The notes: a model not told the origin generated them from the sequence alone. Positions 20,596 to 34,202 are shown, numbered from the stretch's first letter. The stretch is DNA of 64,000 nucleotides from Meconema thalassinum (GCA_946902985.2 OX336395.1:18578708-18642707); one strand, 5' to 3'. Numbers and translations are program-made.

Positions 20596-22895
20596 GTCAT
20601 ATTTCATTAGCACCACATTTAGGCTAAACAAAAGGGCGAACGGCCGTAAAAACCACTGACACATATATATTCATTTCACCTCCTCCCAGACATAGCAGAA
20701 TTAAGAATATTAAGAGGTAGAAAATAACAACTATAAGAAATGTTGTATGATGGAGGGTTTCTTCAGAACGTTCTATAAGTTAAAATAAGTGGACTTAATT
20801 ATTAACAATTACTTTCTTCGTATGATTCTAGCTAATTCTCTTACTTTTATCTCATATCTTCAATTATTTAATACTGTGCCCGTTTGGACCGAGATCCAAC
20901 GACCACATTTTGTAAAATACCGACATCAGGTTAACAAGAGAAAATATATCTCAGGGTCTATCTAGGTGAATTCTTGGGTCTACTCTGGCATCCCTGATCT
21001 CGGTAATTCACAAGTAAGGTAACGTGAGAAATTATTTTTGAACTAGCACATGCCTTAAAATCTCAATTTATTTATAGATAAAAATATGATTTGAAAGGCA
21101 AAAACATCAACAAAGATAAAACAAATCACACATGAGAAATCAACAGTCCCTAAAATATTACTAGAATGTCGCAGATGTGATAATCAGAAAATTAATTAGT
21201 CCATTCTGATATCCTAAAAAAAAAAATTTCAAAAAGAATATTTACACTGGCAATCACTGTTCAATAAAGAGTTCTGAGTGATCCCTAAAATTTACATGTT
21301 CGTAGCTCACTTTTCGAAAGATTGCATTTGATTTTCCAAATATTCGTAGCAAAACTTTTCTAAAAAAAAATAGTCACTTGATTCATTCGGTGTTTTTCCA
21401 AAATTAGACTTATTTGGAAAAATTATCATATCACTGATTCGTTGTTTCGTAACAATATCAATACTCGACTGACATAAAGTCGAATGTTAATAATTCTTCA
21501 TAAAGATTTTCAATTAAAAAAAAATGTTCAAAAACTTTTCATAATATTTTGAAAATTTAACTTTCTTCTTTCCTCACTTTCATTTGTTTAAATGTCACAC
21601 AACATTTTAAATTATTTTCATATGTTATTAACATTACACAAAAATTGTTGTAAACAATATAAATTATTGTTATCCACCATCAGCGGATTAAATCATTTAA
21701 CTCTTCACCAAAATTTTATGTTATCAAAAATTTTCTATCACCAAACTTTTCATATAATCTCACAAAAAAAATTAATCAAAAAAATTATTATTATTATTTA
21801 TTAACTTCAACATTTCCCTTCACTTTATTTATAACAAATTTTCTCAACCTCTCATATTATGAATATTTTATTTGCTCATTTCCACTATTATTATTATTAT
21901 TATTCCAAAATAAAACTTCATTAATTATTTATTTTAATTCATTTGCACTTTTCATCTTTTTTTTTCCTCGGTCAGGTTCAACAAATCTAAATTCATGTTC
22001 TTCAATTATTTATTTAGGCATACCATCGGAACTTCGAGTTGATCCAGAAAAAAAAAAAAAAAATTTGGATTAACAGAATAGTGAAATCTGACAAGAATAT
22101 GGGGCGGTCCACATTGCCTAACCCTTCTTTTACAAATTTAGCCCACAGGCTCGTTCAAACATATGCACATCCTTTGTGTGCCCACAACTACGGGAACAAA
22201 ACCCACTTGGATGACCCCCAAGGTCTCCACAACTTCAAGTGTCGCCAAACGGACACTAAAATCATCACCAAAATATTTCTTCATATATATATTTTTTTGT
22301 GACATTCTGTCAATTACTAGACTGTGTTCTTCAGTGTTATTTTACCAATTAAATAAATTCTGGCCAATATCTCCTTGCCTCCCATTTACATAAATTCTCC
22401 CTAACTTGTTACATTAAATACCTGCCGTTCCTTTCTTCCCATCTGAATATATATGTATTTTTTTAGTGCTTTTGGAAAAAAAATTCTGAGCTCAAAAATC
22501 TTACTACTTCATTCTCTTCATCAACAACTCATTTAAATTTATTTAAACTTCCAAACTTTTATTCAAAAATAAACAAAGTTATTTAATTTAAGTCCTTCCA
22601 ACTAATTAAATTCATCCACAAATTATTATTATTATTACAAAAAAATATTTAGGCATCATCAATGTCATAAATGACTATTATCACCCTATTCCTTTAATAA
22701 ATAAATATTTAAATCTCATCTGTAAATGATTATTATTAACATCGCCTATTATTTTATTTAATGCATTAATTATTTAATCACAATAAACAATTAACAATTA
22801 ATTTAAATTTAGTTCCTAATGTTCGGTATTATCACTCCCTAATTATTTATAACTTTAAATAGCATCGTTATTATTTATAATATTATTAATTTATT
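20596..22895. other. AT-rich intronic stretch without recognisable gene
   Basis: This stretch is very AT-rich with many A and T runs (for example an A run near 22049-22065) and short ATT microsatellites near 21889-21904 and 22625-22640. Frames are short. No transposon ends or protein motifs were recognised. Confidence 0.5.
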
Positions 22896-22909
22896 CACTT
22901 CACACTTGA
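22896..22909. repeat. Left 14-bp target duplication of SINE
   Basis: CACTTCACACTTGA here is repeated exactly at 23244-23257. Confidence 0.85.
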
Positions 22910-23243
22910 ATGAATGAATGAAAATCCACAGCCTGCTTCCAGTCTCCGACCGGGTCAGGAATGGAATGAATGAAGCCCCCATCTAACGGCGAGGATATGA
23001 GCTGTGCCGGTTGCCGAGGCCTGACGCACTCCTCTGGGGCAATGATTAAATGAATGACAAATGAAATGATAGTGGAGAGTGTTGCTGGAATGAAATTCTG
23101 ACAGGGAAAACCGGAGTACCCGGAGAAAAACATGTCTGCCTCCGTTTTGTCCAGCACAGATCTCACATGGAGTGACCGGGATTTGAACCACGGACCCAGC
23201 GGTGAGAGGCCGGCGTGCTGCCGCCTAAGTCACGGAGGCTTCC
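22910..23243 (-). mobile_element. tRNA-derived SINE with perfect target duplication
   Basis: In minus orientation it begins GGAAGCCTCCGTGACTTAGG, an A-box-like tRNA head. A B box, GGTTCAAATCC, lies at about 23179-23189. The body follows (CTCCGGGTACTCCGG, ATCCTCGCCGTTAGATGGGG), and the element ends in ATTCATTCATTCA repeats at 22910. The 14-bp duplications are exact, so this is a rather young insertion into AT-rich intron DNA. Confidence 0.85.
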
Positions 23244-23257
23244 CACTTCACACTTGA
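23244..23257. repeat. Right 14-bp target duplication of SINE
   Basis: Exact copy of 22896-22909. Confidence 0.85.
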
Positions 23258-26200
23258 TTATTATTATTATTATGTAAATCAAATTATTTAAATAATCCAA
23301 GCCTCCATTACTTCTGCTCTCATAATAAGAATTAAGGAAAAATACTTCTATCCGTTGGAACAATCGAAATATTTCATGTCGGAACATGAACTAATGCCTG
23401 TCCTGACAAAAATCGTAGATCGAAAAATAAATTGTCAGACAGCAGTTCCATTTGTCATCCGGACAAATACAATCGAAAATCTAGCTACGGTGAAAAATGT
23501 GTGTTGATTTCTGATCGTGACTGTTCAAAAATATGGAATTCTCTAATACTACTGGTTAGTGGATAGTACATGAATAGTTGTCTTACTTCATTCTTGATGT
23601 AGAGGAAGGGCGCGTCCTGCGGTGGACACTATTCCAACAGTGTCTTCCCATGGCCATCTGCCGTATCCATATTCCTCGTTCGTCTCCATGTCCTACCAAT
23701 CCTACGAGTAGTTTTAGCGGCACATGTGGATATTCGCAGTCACTCGTTCGAAATAACTCCCACTATCACCAGTACCATGTAACATGACGAAAAGTTGCTC
23801 AGTCATAGACTTGTACAGTACTCCTGTAGATTCGAGAATAAATCTCATATTCAAATAATGCGGTTTAGTTTGCACGCTAAGATAGGAACACCTATTAGCT
23901 GCATAAACGAACTGATGAATTAAAACTTCTCCTGGTGAAATTCGAAGTGCCTGATGAATAGTCACTACAAGAAATACATCGTTCAGTAGGCTAACTTCTG
24001 TGAACGGTTTAGAAACTACCATCACCTGACTGTAGAATAAGTGACCTGAAAGTCAGTGAATATTCTAAGTCCATTCGCTGCCAAAAGTTAAGTTTGTTCA
24101 CTCGAACAAAAACTAAGTCGTGCTGACCACTGGTACGGCGACTCAGTCCTCCGACCGTCAGAATCTCGGCGTGTATACTGTCACTTCACGTTACGTAGTT
24201 CCGCACATGAGCAAATGCTCCGTTGAAATGATGTGACTATGTTCAGAATCGTGGCCTTTATATAGTCCAGCGAGAAATTGTTCCAGAACCTTCCATCTCG
24301 TTTCTCGGCTTCTACTGGACCGATTTTTACGCTTAATAGCTCAAAATCCTTCTCTAGTAATTGCCAGTAAAGTGTGCTAATTTCCGAGCGTCCATATCTT
24401 CTCCTAAAGGTAATTCCAGAAAAATATTTCTCGTGACGTATGCGGGCTCCACGTCATAATGTCACGTCACTGGCCCCTGCGATGTATGCTTCCTTCAGCA
24501 CTCTTGAGTCTCCTCCGCGCGTTATTTAAACCATCCATTCCCTCAATATCTTCAATTAATAACTCTTCTTTCCAAAATAATAATGTCAACAATGTCACGG
24601 ACATGTGAACGATCCGGGTATAATACATGTACACAAAAGGCCAAGTGCATGTTATTGCAATGCTCAGGATTAGGAAGGAGGTAATCACGGTCATAAATTA
24701 AAACAATCCCAGCATGTGCATAATGTAAGGCCACTGCTAAGCCCCACTTCTATAACCCTCATTAGTGGATCTCTGGAGAGAATACAGAAATTCTAATTGT
24801 ATTGGTTTATCCTGACCTTAAGTCCACAGTGGCAATTAATGCAAACATAATGTTAGCTTCACATAATATACCTTTTGCCACTGATAATTAAGATGCAGCT
24901 CAGTAAACAGAACAACATTCTACATTGTCGGTGGTCCCAAGTTCAAGTCCCAGGTGGATTAGTTATCATAGTTCTTCTGATGTACATGAAAATGGCACGT
25001 ACTTTCTGTACCATGCTCAAGCTAACAGCTAAGCACTTCCGTTTGCCATCAACAGAGGTTTGAAAATGAAATTCTTAATCCCAAAATGCCATTAGATCAT
25101 AAGGAAATGTAACGGACGCCTGGAGGTGCTTAACTCTTTCAGATCTGAAAATGATGTTTCTCATTCGATACATGTACGATGTTCGGAATAGGACATTCTG
25201 CAATCTTAATACCCCTAACATGGTCCATATGACTTGTTTCACAAATATGTTCCCCTTTGCATAGGTAGAATTATGTGTTACACACGACTTGTAAATTTGC
25301 ACTTAAGGAATCAAGGAATAAATAACATACTGAAGTATATTCAAATTCGCATCCGTAGAGTTTTCTTATGTCAAGGGAGACAGGGCAAAGACAGAGAAGT
25401 TTTTTAGAGTTCAAATCACAAAGCAGTTCAGTTCCTATACATATGCCAAGTGTGGGCCTAGCAGATTGTCTCTAGCATTGAGTGTGTGTGGAGACTTAGT
25501 GGCGTGGGTGCAGTAACTGTTAACATATAACGTAAATATCAGTCTTAAACAAGCAAAGTTGATGAATGTTGTGTAAGAAATATTGCATAGTGTGCTGTGC
25601 ATTTTACGGTATTGAGTTCCTATTAAAGCAATATTGATCTCAAGAATACTCAAGGTAGGGAGAAACTTAATGTACTTATAATACTTGGCACCTTATGAGG
25701 AATGCCTTAATATCACATCCACAAACCTTAACGTAAATATTGTAAACAGGACACATGGAGTGTCTGTTATACACACTATTGTTTCATTCACCAGCCTGTT
25801 GGGTTATGGCTAGGACAGGTGTTTGCCCATCTTATTAGTTTATTGCCTCTTTACTTACTAATGTCATAGATAAGAATGATGTCCACCAAATTCATTTTAA
25901 CAGAACCCTTCTGTAATAGCTCCATACAACACAACAGCAAACCCACGTGGTTAGTTCTCTCACAACTACAACAAATTCACACATTCCATACTTCTACAGA
26001 TTAACATCCTTCCCACTTGTTCAGAGATCCTGAATGGATATTTGAATAAAGTAAATAGATATCAGAAGAGCCACCTAACAGTTGCTAATGTAGTCAACCC
26101 TAACTCAAAATAGTCATCTTCATGAAGATCACACGTTTGTTGAAAGGTGGCTCTATCAAGATGCGTAATTTTAGCTGGGAAGTCGCACAATAAGTAAAAA

Positions 26201-27501
26201 AGTATCTCAGATTTTAAATGACAGTCTAGCTATGGTCACCTTCTTTCGTACAAATTATATTACATATTAACATATCTTCATGTCAGTTAGCTCATGCGCA
26301 GAATGAAGAGGCTCTACAAGCAATGCAGCACATCAAGTTATATAATTTCACCACAGGATATAGGCAATAAACAACACAAAGAAGGGCGAGACTTAAGGTT
26401 CTGCCTTTGCGTCAGATTACCAGCAGTGCATGGGGATAAGGAAGCAATCTACACTATCGACTTTCTACCGATAACAAAGTCAGTATCATAACAAATCAAA
26501 ACAGGGCTCTGAGGCCATTTCACTCAGATCAGTTGTAAATACAAAACAAACTTCATGGAATAATTATTTTTAATAGGGAGGAAGCTTATAGTTTTACGTG
26601 ACCATTATTCTAGTGACCATGAGCCACAGGACCTCCATTTTTAAGAGGAATCCCAACCACAGGGCGCGATATTACACTCCGAAGGAATGTTAAAGAATTA
26701 ACATGGAACATGAATAGAAACCTAGTCATTTGTGAAGTTATTGGTATTGTTCTGTGTAATTGGTTCACTGCATGACATACCAAGCCCAGTTAAAGAACAG
26801 ATAATGGCCTGGATCATCTGACTAAGGCTATCTTACTAAGAATTTCAACATTCTTTACTAGCAGCCTCAATATTGCATTCAAGGATTGGTACTCCATTTT
26901 CGTATAGAAGTTATGAGGAAATTAATAAATCTATCACTGTATTCTGGCGAGGTAGTCTGATGTTTTAGAAACTATTTCTGTGTCGCAGATTTGGAAGCCA
27001 GATCACACCATACAGAGAATCTCTTAAATATTATGATCATATACAAAACTGGAGAAGCAAATCATGAATGGAATTTGATGACTTGCAACAAACAACAACC
27101 AGATCTTCAAAATCCAAAAAAAAAGGCCTTTTTCAGATGAGCCAAACCCAAAATACAATTTAGGCAGGGAATCCTATCAAGCGCCAGGTCGATAATGTGA
27201 ATGTTTGGCCCTTAAAACAACAAATATCATATCAGCCTATCCAGCAAACAAATCACAGAGAAAACAATATCTTCCATATACACCACGGAGCAAGTATATG
27301 ATCAGCCAGAAATGACTAGAATTACATTCAGGTTTCGTATTAATTCCAAAATATTTCATCAGCGCACACGAACCCCTCAAAATCGTATCACCAAACCTTT
27401 GAAAATCTCAGCCACACTTGGTGGAGGAACATCAGATATCATTAAGCATATAACGAGCCTTAATAACCATAAAGCTGCTCTCAATATATTTAGGCACTTA
27501 C
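23258..27501. other. Intronic stretch, no gene recognised
   Basis: This is part of the 17-kb intron between the exons at 27609-27502 and 10383-10325. A tRNA-head-like piece at about 24893-24960 has an A-box-like GCAGCTCAGTAAAC and a B-box-like AGTTCAAGTCC, which may mark an old SINE. The stretch near 24120-24480 is less AT-rich and has a TATATA-like site, but I could not assign it. No protein motif was found. Confidence 0.4.
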
Positions 27502-27609
27502 AACTCTCGCATCTCCGCCACTTGATGAAGATAGTGCTTCCGTTTTGACATGTGCGACTATCTCTTCAGTCACATTCTTAGTAATCGTAACTTCCTTGAT
27601 ATGTGCTCC
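27502..27609 (-). CDS. Charged linker exon of the zinc-finger gene
   Basis: This 108-base, 36-codon exon lies between a TTTCTCTGTAG acceptor and a consensus GTAAGT donor, phase 0 at both ends. It thus fits between the exons at 30454-30350 and 10383-10325 without shifting the frame. The peptide is charged and Ser-rich (HIKEVTITKNVTEEI, then HVKTEALSSSSGGD) and includes VKTE, a possible SUMO acceptor site. It has no domain of its own. Support is the open frame, both splice sites and phase. Alternative splicing that skips it would keep the frame. Confidence 0.6.
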
Positions 27610-29029
27610 CTACAGAGAAACAACAATTTGTTAATAATGGACCTCAGGAGGCATAAGAAATATATTTTGTAGATACACAAGCACGCTAGACATTCATCTT
27701 GCTTTATATGTCTCGGATTTGTTCTCAAGTCAATGAATAATTGTAAGAAATTTTACAAGGTTAGAATAGCATCTCTGAAGCTGAAATTTGGCTGCGTTAA
27801 GTGCTCATTAGCTGACTTTCACAGAATTTATATTTTTCTGACTTATATTTTCAAGGTTTTGAAAGTTTTGTAAGACAAAAATATAAAAGAATGCCATACC
27901 TATTACTTACGATGTATTCGTTGCCATCACAACACAATATACTTTACTTCTGAGAATCCAATACTTTCAAGTAGCAACAGTCTTATAAATTAAGCAACAA
28001 AATTGGTACTATTGTCTTTCATTTTATGAGAAATAAAATAGGTGTTTGATTCAAGATGAAAAGAAACACAAATTTGAATTTATAAAACACACTTGCATTT
28101 TGGAACTATTCTTAAACACGAATTCCAAAAGTCATTAACCCATGAACGCCCGAATTAATACTTTTTGAAAATTTTGCTTTTTTTATTAATAAGTAATACC
28201 ATAGGGAGTTGTTAAGCTGCTCAAGCCATAATTTACGAGGGGCGTTACATAAATAAACCCTTACAGCATATTCTCAATGGTGATGTACCAATTTCATACT
28301 TATCTTGATAATATTACACTTTAAAAAGCACTGAGCAAGTATTTTGACTCCTTTGAACCTAGTCTAGTGACTAGTTACATGGTGTGGAACGGCAAGAAGC
28401 ATGATATGCACGGTCCCACATCACATTTACAACATGCAGTGCAGACACTGCTTACACACAATTCACCGGCACACCACCTCCGCTTATGTCCTAGGACGTT
28501 GATGACCAGAAGATTGCGTCCATCATATCACAAGTCTTCAATGTCGCGGCCCTGTACTACACGTGCTGTTGACAGCCATCTGGCTCTACGTGGTTCAACG
28601 CCGTACGGTTTCACGTAGAATTGCGCCACTTCCCACATGAACTCCAGTTGAGTAGTCCTTTACCGTTACAGAGTAATAAGGTACCATGCGTTTTGGAGAC
28701 TCTCGTCAAGATGCCAAGAAAACATGACCCGCCACCACTTTTTGTTTCTTATTGACAGATGAAATGAGTTCACATTTTCATCCATAAGGATCGTTCCCCC
28801 CAAAAATTTGTATAGGTGCCGATCAGGAGAGGACGTGGGATTGTAACTATTGTTCTTTTGAGCCCGAGAGAATCTTCCGACCAGGTCGAGGGGGGAAAAC
28901 AGGGAGAGTCGTGGAGGCAACAGTTTCTGTGCTGTTTTCATGCCAGCAAGCAATAATCATGTAGTCATTACTCCTTTTCCCCTTCCTATAAAATTTCTGC
29001 CAAGGTCGGACTTCTAAATAATAATTATG
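27610..29029. other. Intronic stretch, no gene recognised
   Basis: This holds a possible old mariner end (ACGAGGGGCGTTAC near 28238) without a partner, and a GC-richer segment at about 28350-28950 of unknown origin. No family motif was found in its frames. Confidence 0.35.
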
Positions 29030-29245
29030 TTATTGGATTTACGTCGCTTTTAACTGCTCTTGCAGGGTTGCCGGAATTTTGACCCGAAGGGGATCTTTAA
29101 CATGCCAGTAAATCTGACATGACTCCCTCGTATTTGCGCACCCTCAAATGCCAGCTGACTGCTCCAGGATTCGATCCTGCAAGCTTAGGCACAGCAAGAG
29201 AGAACGTTGCCGCTGAGCCACGCAGCCAGTCCAGACCTCTGAAAT
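29030..29245 (-). mobile_element. tRNA-derived SINE
   Basis: In minus orientation a tRNA-like head (GGCTGCGTGGCTCAGCGGCA) is followed by a good B box (GGATCGAATCC, near 29170). The core, which reads GGATCTTTAACATGCCAG...CTGACATG on the plus strand (29091-29121), is shared with two other SINEs in this window. The body ends with ACGTAAATCCAATAA. No target duplication was identified. Confidence 0.65.
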
Positions 29246-30349
29246 ATCTCGTATTGTATTTTCTGAAACACTGCCTGCTGCCAGATATCTCGGCAAAGGT
29301 ATGGTCTTGAATACGGTACTGGCATAAAAAAATATGCTACGGTGACATAAAACATATTATATCAAGGCATGCATGCACTGTTAAAAAAGCTGTATATGGA
29401 AAAAGTTTTGTGTATAAATGCATGAAGTGTATTCTAACTCATTTCATATGAATGTGATACAGAAAATTTCTCGCCTTACCACTGACCCTGTATCCGCCTA
29501 ATGGTAACGCTGGGAAAATTAGTCCCGTGCATGAGCCGGTGTAAAGATACACGTAAGATATGTAACGAAATTATAAATTAGATATGGTTACTACCATAAT
29601 CCTGAAGACAAAGTAAACTATCTCCATTTCACGCAATAATTTAGCATGCCGTACTTTTTGCGGCATGCCATCACGACGTGAGAAACAAACCTTGAAATGC
29701 ACCCGATTGTTGCGACATCACCCAAGACATTCCCTAGCGACTAGTGCGCGGGAAATGAATAAATAGACCTTCCATGCTCATATAAGCGCAAAGTTCGAAT
29801 ATCTTCAACTGGCAAAGGTCCTGTAGAGCAATAAATGCAATGATCGGTACTGCGTTACCATATGGTACACTAGGCGTTTATGGGTTAACTTAACTGAGAA
29901 AAATAAATGTTGATATGATTATCTACGGTCACTCATCACGTGATTGAGTGGTCATGAAGTTAAAGGCAATTCAAAACCTCAATACACAAAGTCCAAGTAT
30001 AACTAGCACACACTTACTATGCCAAGGATTCTTCGAAGTTCCTACCTCATTTTGCAGCAAGACTTAAACTCACAGGTGAAGCAAGTTTTGCCATAATAAT
30101 TCAAGGTTGCTTCAAAAAGGACAACAAATAACCAGTTTAAAACTATTATAGACATTTGAAAAAATAATCAATAAACAGCCCAAGGAAGCGATTTGACACA
30201 ACCCACATTATTAATAAAATAGAGTCAAAAAACATAAACTCTTCTGTTGTTTAGTTTCATAATTGAAATTAAAACTGATTAAAACAAACTACATAACTTA
30301 AAAAAGGATTTGAGAATAATCCAAGGTGGGAAATAATGTACACAGTCAC

Positions 30350-30454
30350 CTGGCAATCAAGTTCTTCTTTAACAAATGCATCTTCAAATACATCATCAGG
30401 TTCTTCAATTTTCATCCCCACTGGCCTATCAGAGGGTGGCTGCTCATTCAAATC
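30350..30454 (-). CDS. Acidic N-terminal exon of the zinc-finger gene
   Basis: This 105-base, 35-codon exon lies between a TTACTTCCCAG acceptor and a GTGACT donor, phase 0 at both ends. The peptide reads DLNEQPPSDRPVGMKIEEPD, then DVFEDAFVKEELDCQ. It has the acidic, KxE-containing style of N-terminal exons in insect C2H2 genes; MKIE and VKEE fit the SUMO consensus. No DNA-binding motif is present here. The neighbouring exons at 34253-34203 and 27609-27502 join without a frame change. Confidence 0.7.
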
Positions 30455-30540
30455 CTGGGAAGTAATGAACAAGCATGACTATATATAAAAATTAAGTAAT
30501 ACGAGCTAATGATGATGATAATAACAATAATAAGAGGAAA

Positions 30541-31030
30541 CCGATACAAAACATTTGCTGACAAACTATCACATTACCAAGTACCTAGAACATGTCTTAA
30601 ACCTCCGGATTTGGCCCTGGAAATAAGAGAGAAAATTGTAAAATTCTCACAGATTACTTCCATGATCCTTTAACCTGCGATCCTCCTGAAGGAAAAATAT
30701 TAATCTGGAATGTCTTCAACAAAATTCAAACAAGTTCCTTGCAAATATCACCAACCAAAATCCTTCCAATCGGATGGCATTATAAGATACACTATTGGGA
30801 GCATCCCGGATTATTGGGGTTCTTTCTCGAAAACGTAAAGACAGATGGTTGAGCAAGACCAGCGATAAGGCCATAGACCTTCCTATTTTAACTGTGCACT
30901 TCCAATAAAATAACTGGCATGAATTCATCCAAGCCCAGAAAGGAGCCTCAAGAATCATCAGATCTGAAGAACGCACATTACATCAAAATAGACCGACAGA
31001 AATAGATCAAAATTGAAGACTCTACGGGAA
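30541..31030 (+). pseudogene. LINE fragment, related to the relic that follows
   Basis: About 160 bases (30545-30705) are repeated with minor changes at 31425-31590, inside the next LINE relic. They encode a stretch typical of the endonuclease-RT linker (TFADKLSHYQ, then a YFHDLL-like remnant). The rest, to about 31030, looks derived from mobile DNA, but I cannot place it in a domain. Confidence 0.45.
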
Positions 31031-31424
31031 GAACGGGGTATGCCACATTATTTAGATTTTTCATAAGAGCCAATTTAAACTTTAACACTAAAAAGAAATA
31101 CTTAAAAACACCCAAATTGAGTGTAAGCGATATAGTTACTTAGGCAAATTTATTTCTTATAAAGAAAGTCCATATAATACAAATAACAACTAATGTTAAA
31201 TTATGAAAAAGTGACAGGATATGGGACGTTTTTTCCGTTTCCACTAAATATAAAAACCTCTGTATCTCGGTAACGTATCGCTTTACTTGAAATTCATTTC
31301 AACTGATCTCTAGTTACGATAGCTGGCCATCAGAGTGCATCATAGTCCTATTTCCGAATAAAATGGACTTACCCCGTTCATTCCGTGTGGTCTTCTATTA
31401 CACGGAAAATAGTACAAAAAACTG

Positions 31425-33470
31425 GAACAAAACATTTGCTGACGAACTATCACATTACTAAGTACCTGTTTTATGTCTTAAACATCCGGATGAGGCCCTG
31501 GGAATAATAAAGAAAACTGTTAACTTCTCACAGATAACTTCCATGACCTTTTAACTAGCGATACTCCGGAAGAACAATTCTGATTTGAGCAACCGATTCC
31601 AAATCCGGATTCTGAGCTCTCTTCATTAGAAGAAATCGAGAAAATAATCCATGAACTTAAAAATAGCTAAGCTCCAAAAGAAGATGTAACGTTGAGATTA
31701 GGAGGTGAAAGCATAGCTGAGAAATTTAAAGTAATACTTGTAGATTTATGGACAAAATTCCTGAAGACTGGAAATGCAATCTAATTCACCCATTACATAA
31801 AAAGGGGGAGAGAACAGGCATCAATACCTACGGAGGAATATCCTCACTATCACTCACGTAAATTCTCTCTAAAGCATTATTCACGGGACTAGAAAACCAA
31901 ACTGAACTTCTAATTGGTGAATAACAGGCATGATTCATAAACGGCAGGTCCTGTGCAGAACAAATTCTCAATCTCAAAACCACCTTGCAAATCCATAAAG
32001 CCAGGCAAACAACGCTCACTTTGGAGACTTCAGGAAAGCTGGCGACTCAGTAGACCCACACACACTATTCAATATTCTAGAAGTATTCAAAGTTGTCAGG
32101 AAAACAAGAGGATTGATTCAACAGACACTGACAGCCTCAACTTTAATAGTTAAATTTCAGTCAGCTTTCTGACCGTTTTCATATTAGCACAGGACTTTGA
32201 CAAGGAGACGACTATCGCCATTATTGTTCAATCGTGTCCTTGAATAACCAGGACAAGGAGAAAAATAACGATTGGTTGACGAATAAACTTTGGCCTATGC
32301 AGATGATCTAGCAATTCTATGTAACAATACACAAGAGGCAGTTCAGGTCCTTGAAAGAATTCACGAAATTACAGCTAAGACGGGATTCCAAATGCATGGA
32401 CGAATCCGCTGGCTCTCTAGACGGGAAACCTCTGAAGACTTAATTCGGCAAAAAGTCATCAAGTAAATAAATTCAAACCCGGCGGCATAGCAGTCTTGAA
32501 GAATCACGGGACCTTAATTTGTGAGGAATTCAAACGACAATAATTTCATATGATTGACCGAGAATCGAACCTTGAGCACCTTGGACAGTACTTTACTTCA
32601 TGTTTGAATCGTGACGCTAACAAAGAGAGAACTTCAAAATTACAGAAGGCTTATAGCTACAGCTGTAATTAATAAATCAACATCTAAGACATTATACCAC
32701 AGCAATCAAAGCTGAAGCACTGTGCGGCTCAGAAACATTGATCATTGAAGGTAGATCTCTTAGTAAGGACATTATACCACAGTAATCAAAGCTGAAGCTC
32801 TATGAGGCTCAGAAACATTGATCATAGAAGGTAATCTCTTAGTAAGGACATTTTACCACAGTAATCAAACCTGAAGCACAGTGTGGCTCAGAAACATTGA
32901 TCATTGAAGGTAGATCTCTTAGTAAGGACATTATACCACAGTAATCACACCTGAAGCATTGTAAGGCTCAGAAACATTGATCATTGAAGGTAGATCTCTT
33001 AGTAAGGACATTATACCACAGTAATCACACCTGAAGCACTGTAAGGCTCAGAAACATTGATCATTGAAGATAGATCTCTTAGTAAAGACATACTAGAATG
33101 GAAAATCCTTGGTCCAGTCGGCTCAGAAGGAATCTGGGTGAAACGGAAGTGTCGGGAGATTTATCAGCATTCTGAAAAGATCACTGACACCTTCAGGAAA
33201 AGGCAATTTAAGTTCTACTGCAACATTCCCAAAATGAACCATCACAGGTTCACAAAAATGATTCTCAACCTTGCTCTGTAAATGGAAGTCAAGAACCAGT
33301 GACTTAGTGAAATAGACAAAGAACTTCAAGAAATTGGCATCACAGAAGAAATTATATAAGATCGCCCCCAGTTCAAAACAGTAATTAACAGCCGCCATTT
33401 TGCTGAGAAAATGAATACAAGGACCAATAAGTCTTGGGCTGAAGAACGGAGGTGTTAATATTATTATTAG
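31425..33470 (+). pseudogene. LINE reverse-transcriptase relic, heavily decayed
   Basis: The order of motifs parallels the LINE at 11.4-14.0 kb. An IHPLHKK-like remnant lies near 31780-31805 and a GRSCAEQILNLK remnant near 31945-31980. A CLRQGDDYRH-like box is near 32190, TLAYADDLAIL near 32290-32315, and AEALCGSETL near 32700. A KSWAEERR tail is near 33430-33455. Many stops and indels separate them. Part of the AEALCGSETL region is amplified into an 80-bp tandem array. The copy lies in the first intron of the zinc-finger gene, antisense to it. Confidence 0.8.
32689..33088. repeat. 80-bp tandem repeat born inside a LINE reading frame
   Basis: ACATTATACCACAG recurs at 32689, 32769, 32848, 32928 and 33008, each followed by a GCTCAGAAACATTGATCATT segment and TAGATCTCTTAGTAAGGAC. 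A sixth, divergent boundary is at 33088. The first copy encodes the LINE phrase AEALCGSETL, so the repeat grew from LINE coding DNA. Confidence 0.9.
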
Positions 33471-33861
33471 GAAAATTAAAAGCAATCATTACTGATACAG
33501 ATTCCTATTTGGTAGGGGGCCAATAACCTAATTAGTTGGTTGGTTCCACAGTTTACGGGAAGTGAAAACGCAGTCATGTAACCCCGTGTACTTTGGGTGT
33601 GTGTATAATCTGTATGCTAACCGCCGTTAATTGTGATGGCTGTATTAGTGTGTGATTTCTGTAATTCAGGTAAGGATTGCAGACATTCAATTTTCATGCA
33701 GTTCCTACTTTTGCCACCAAATGCTACCGTCAACGACAACTAGTTGTGAACTTGGTCACTAGATGCCACCGCAGTCGGCTCCTGGCGACGAATGTTAAGA
33801 CTTAAGAGCATTAGTCAAATCTAACCTATAATTTAACTTCACACAAGTGTATTTAGAGGAA

Positions 33862-34050
33862 GGTTCTTTTTACATGCCATAAATCTATGACATGCGACCG
33901 CCGGCATTATTTTCCCTCCGAAGGAAGGCATACTGAGGGATATGCAGCGCTCTTAAAAAATCTGACGATATCGGCCAGGCTTGAACCTGCGTCCTTGGGC
34001 ATAGAAGCTCAGTTTGCTACAAACTATGCCACCGAAGCGATAACCTAGAT
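33862..34050 (-). mobile_element. tRNA-derived SINE (same family as 46689-46870)
   Basis: In minus orientation a tRNA-like head (GGTGGCATAGTTTG) is followed by CTATGCCCAAGGACGC and a B box (AGGTTCAAGCC). A TTTTTTAAGAGCG segment and the CATGTCATAGATTTATGGCA core follow. It matches the SINE at 46689 in order and sequence. Confidence 0.7.
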
Positions 34051-34202
34051 GTTGGGCCCCTTAAAAGAGAATTATCACCATCACTATTTGGTAGTATTAA
34101 GTCACTTGACATAATTCCTATTAATTACCCAAAGATTTCTCGTGCTCATCAGTAATGGTTCACAATAGATGTAACAATGTATGGAACTAAAATACAACTT
34201 AC

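Noticed and set aside
27893..27960. Possible extra minus-strand exon between an AG acceptor and GTAAGT donor
   Set aside because: Its phases would break the frame between the neighbouring exons, and the peptide is uninformative.
28238..28670. Mariner element from an ACGAGGGGCGTTAC end
   Set aside because: No matching opposite end and no transposase motif.
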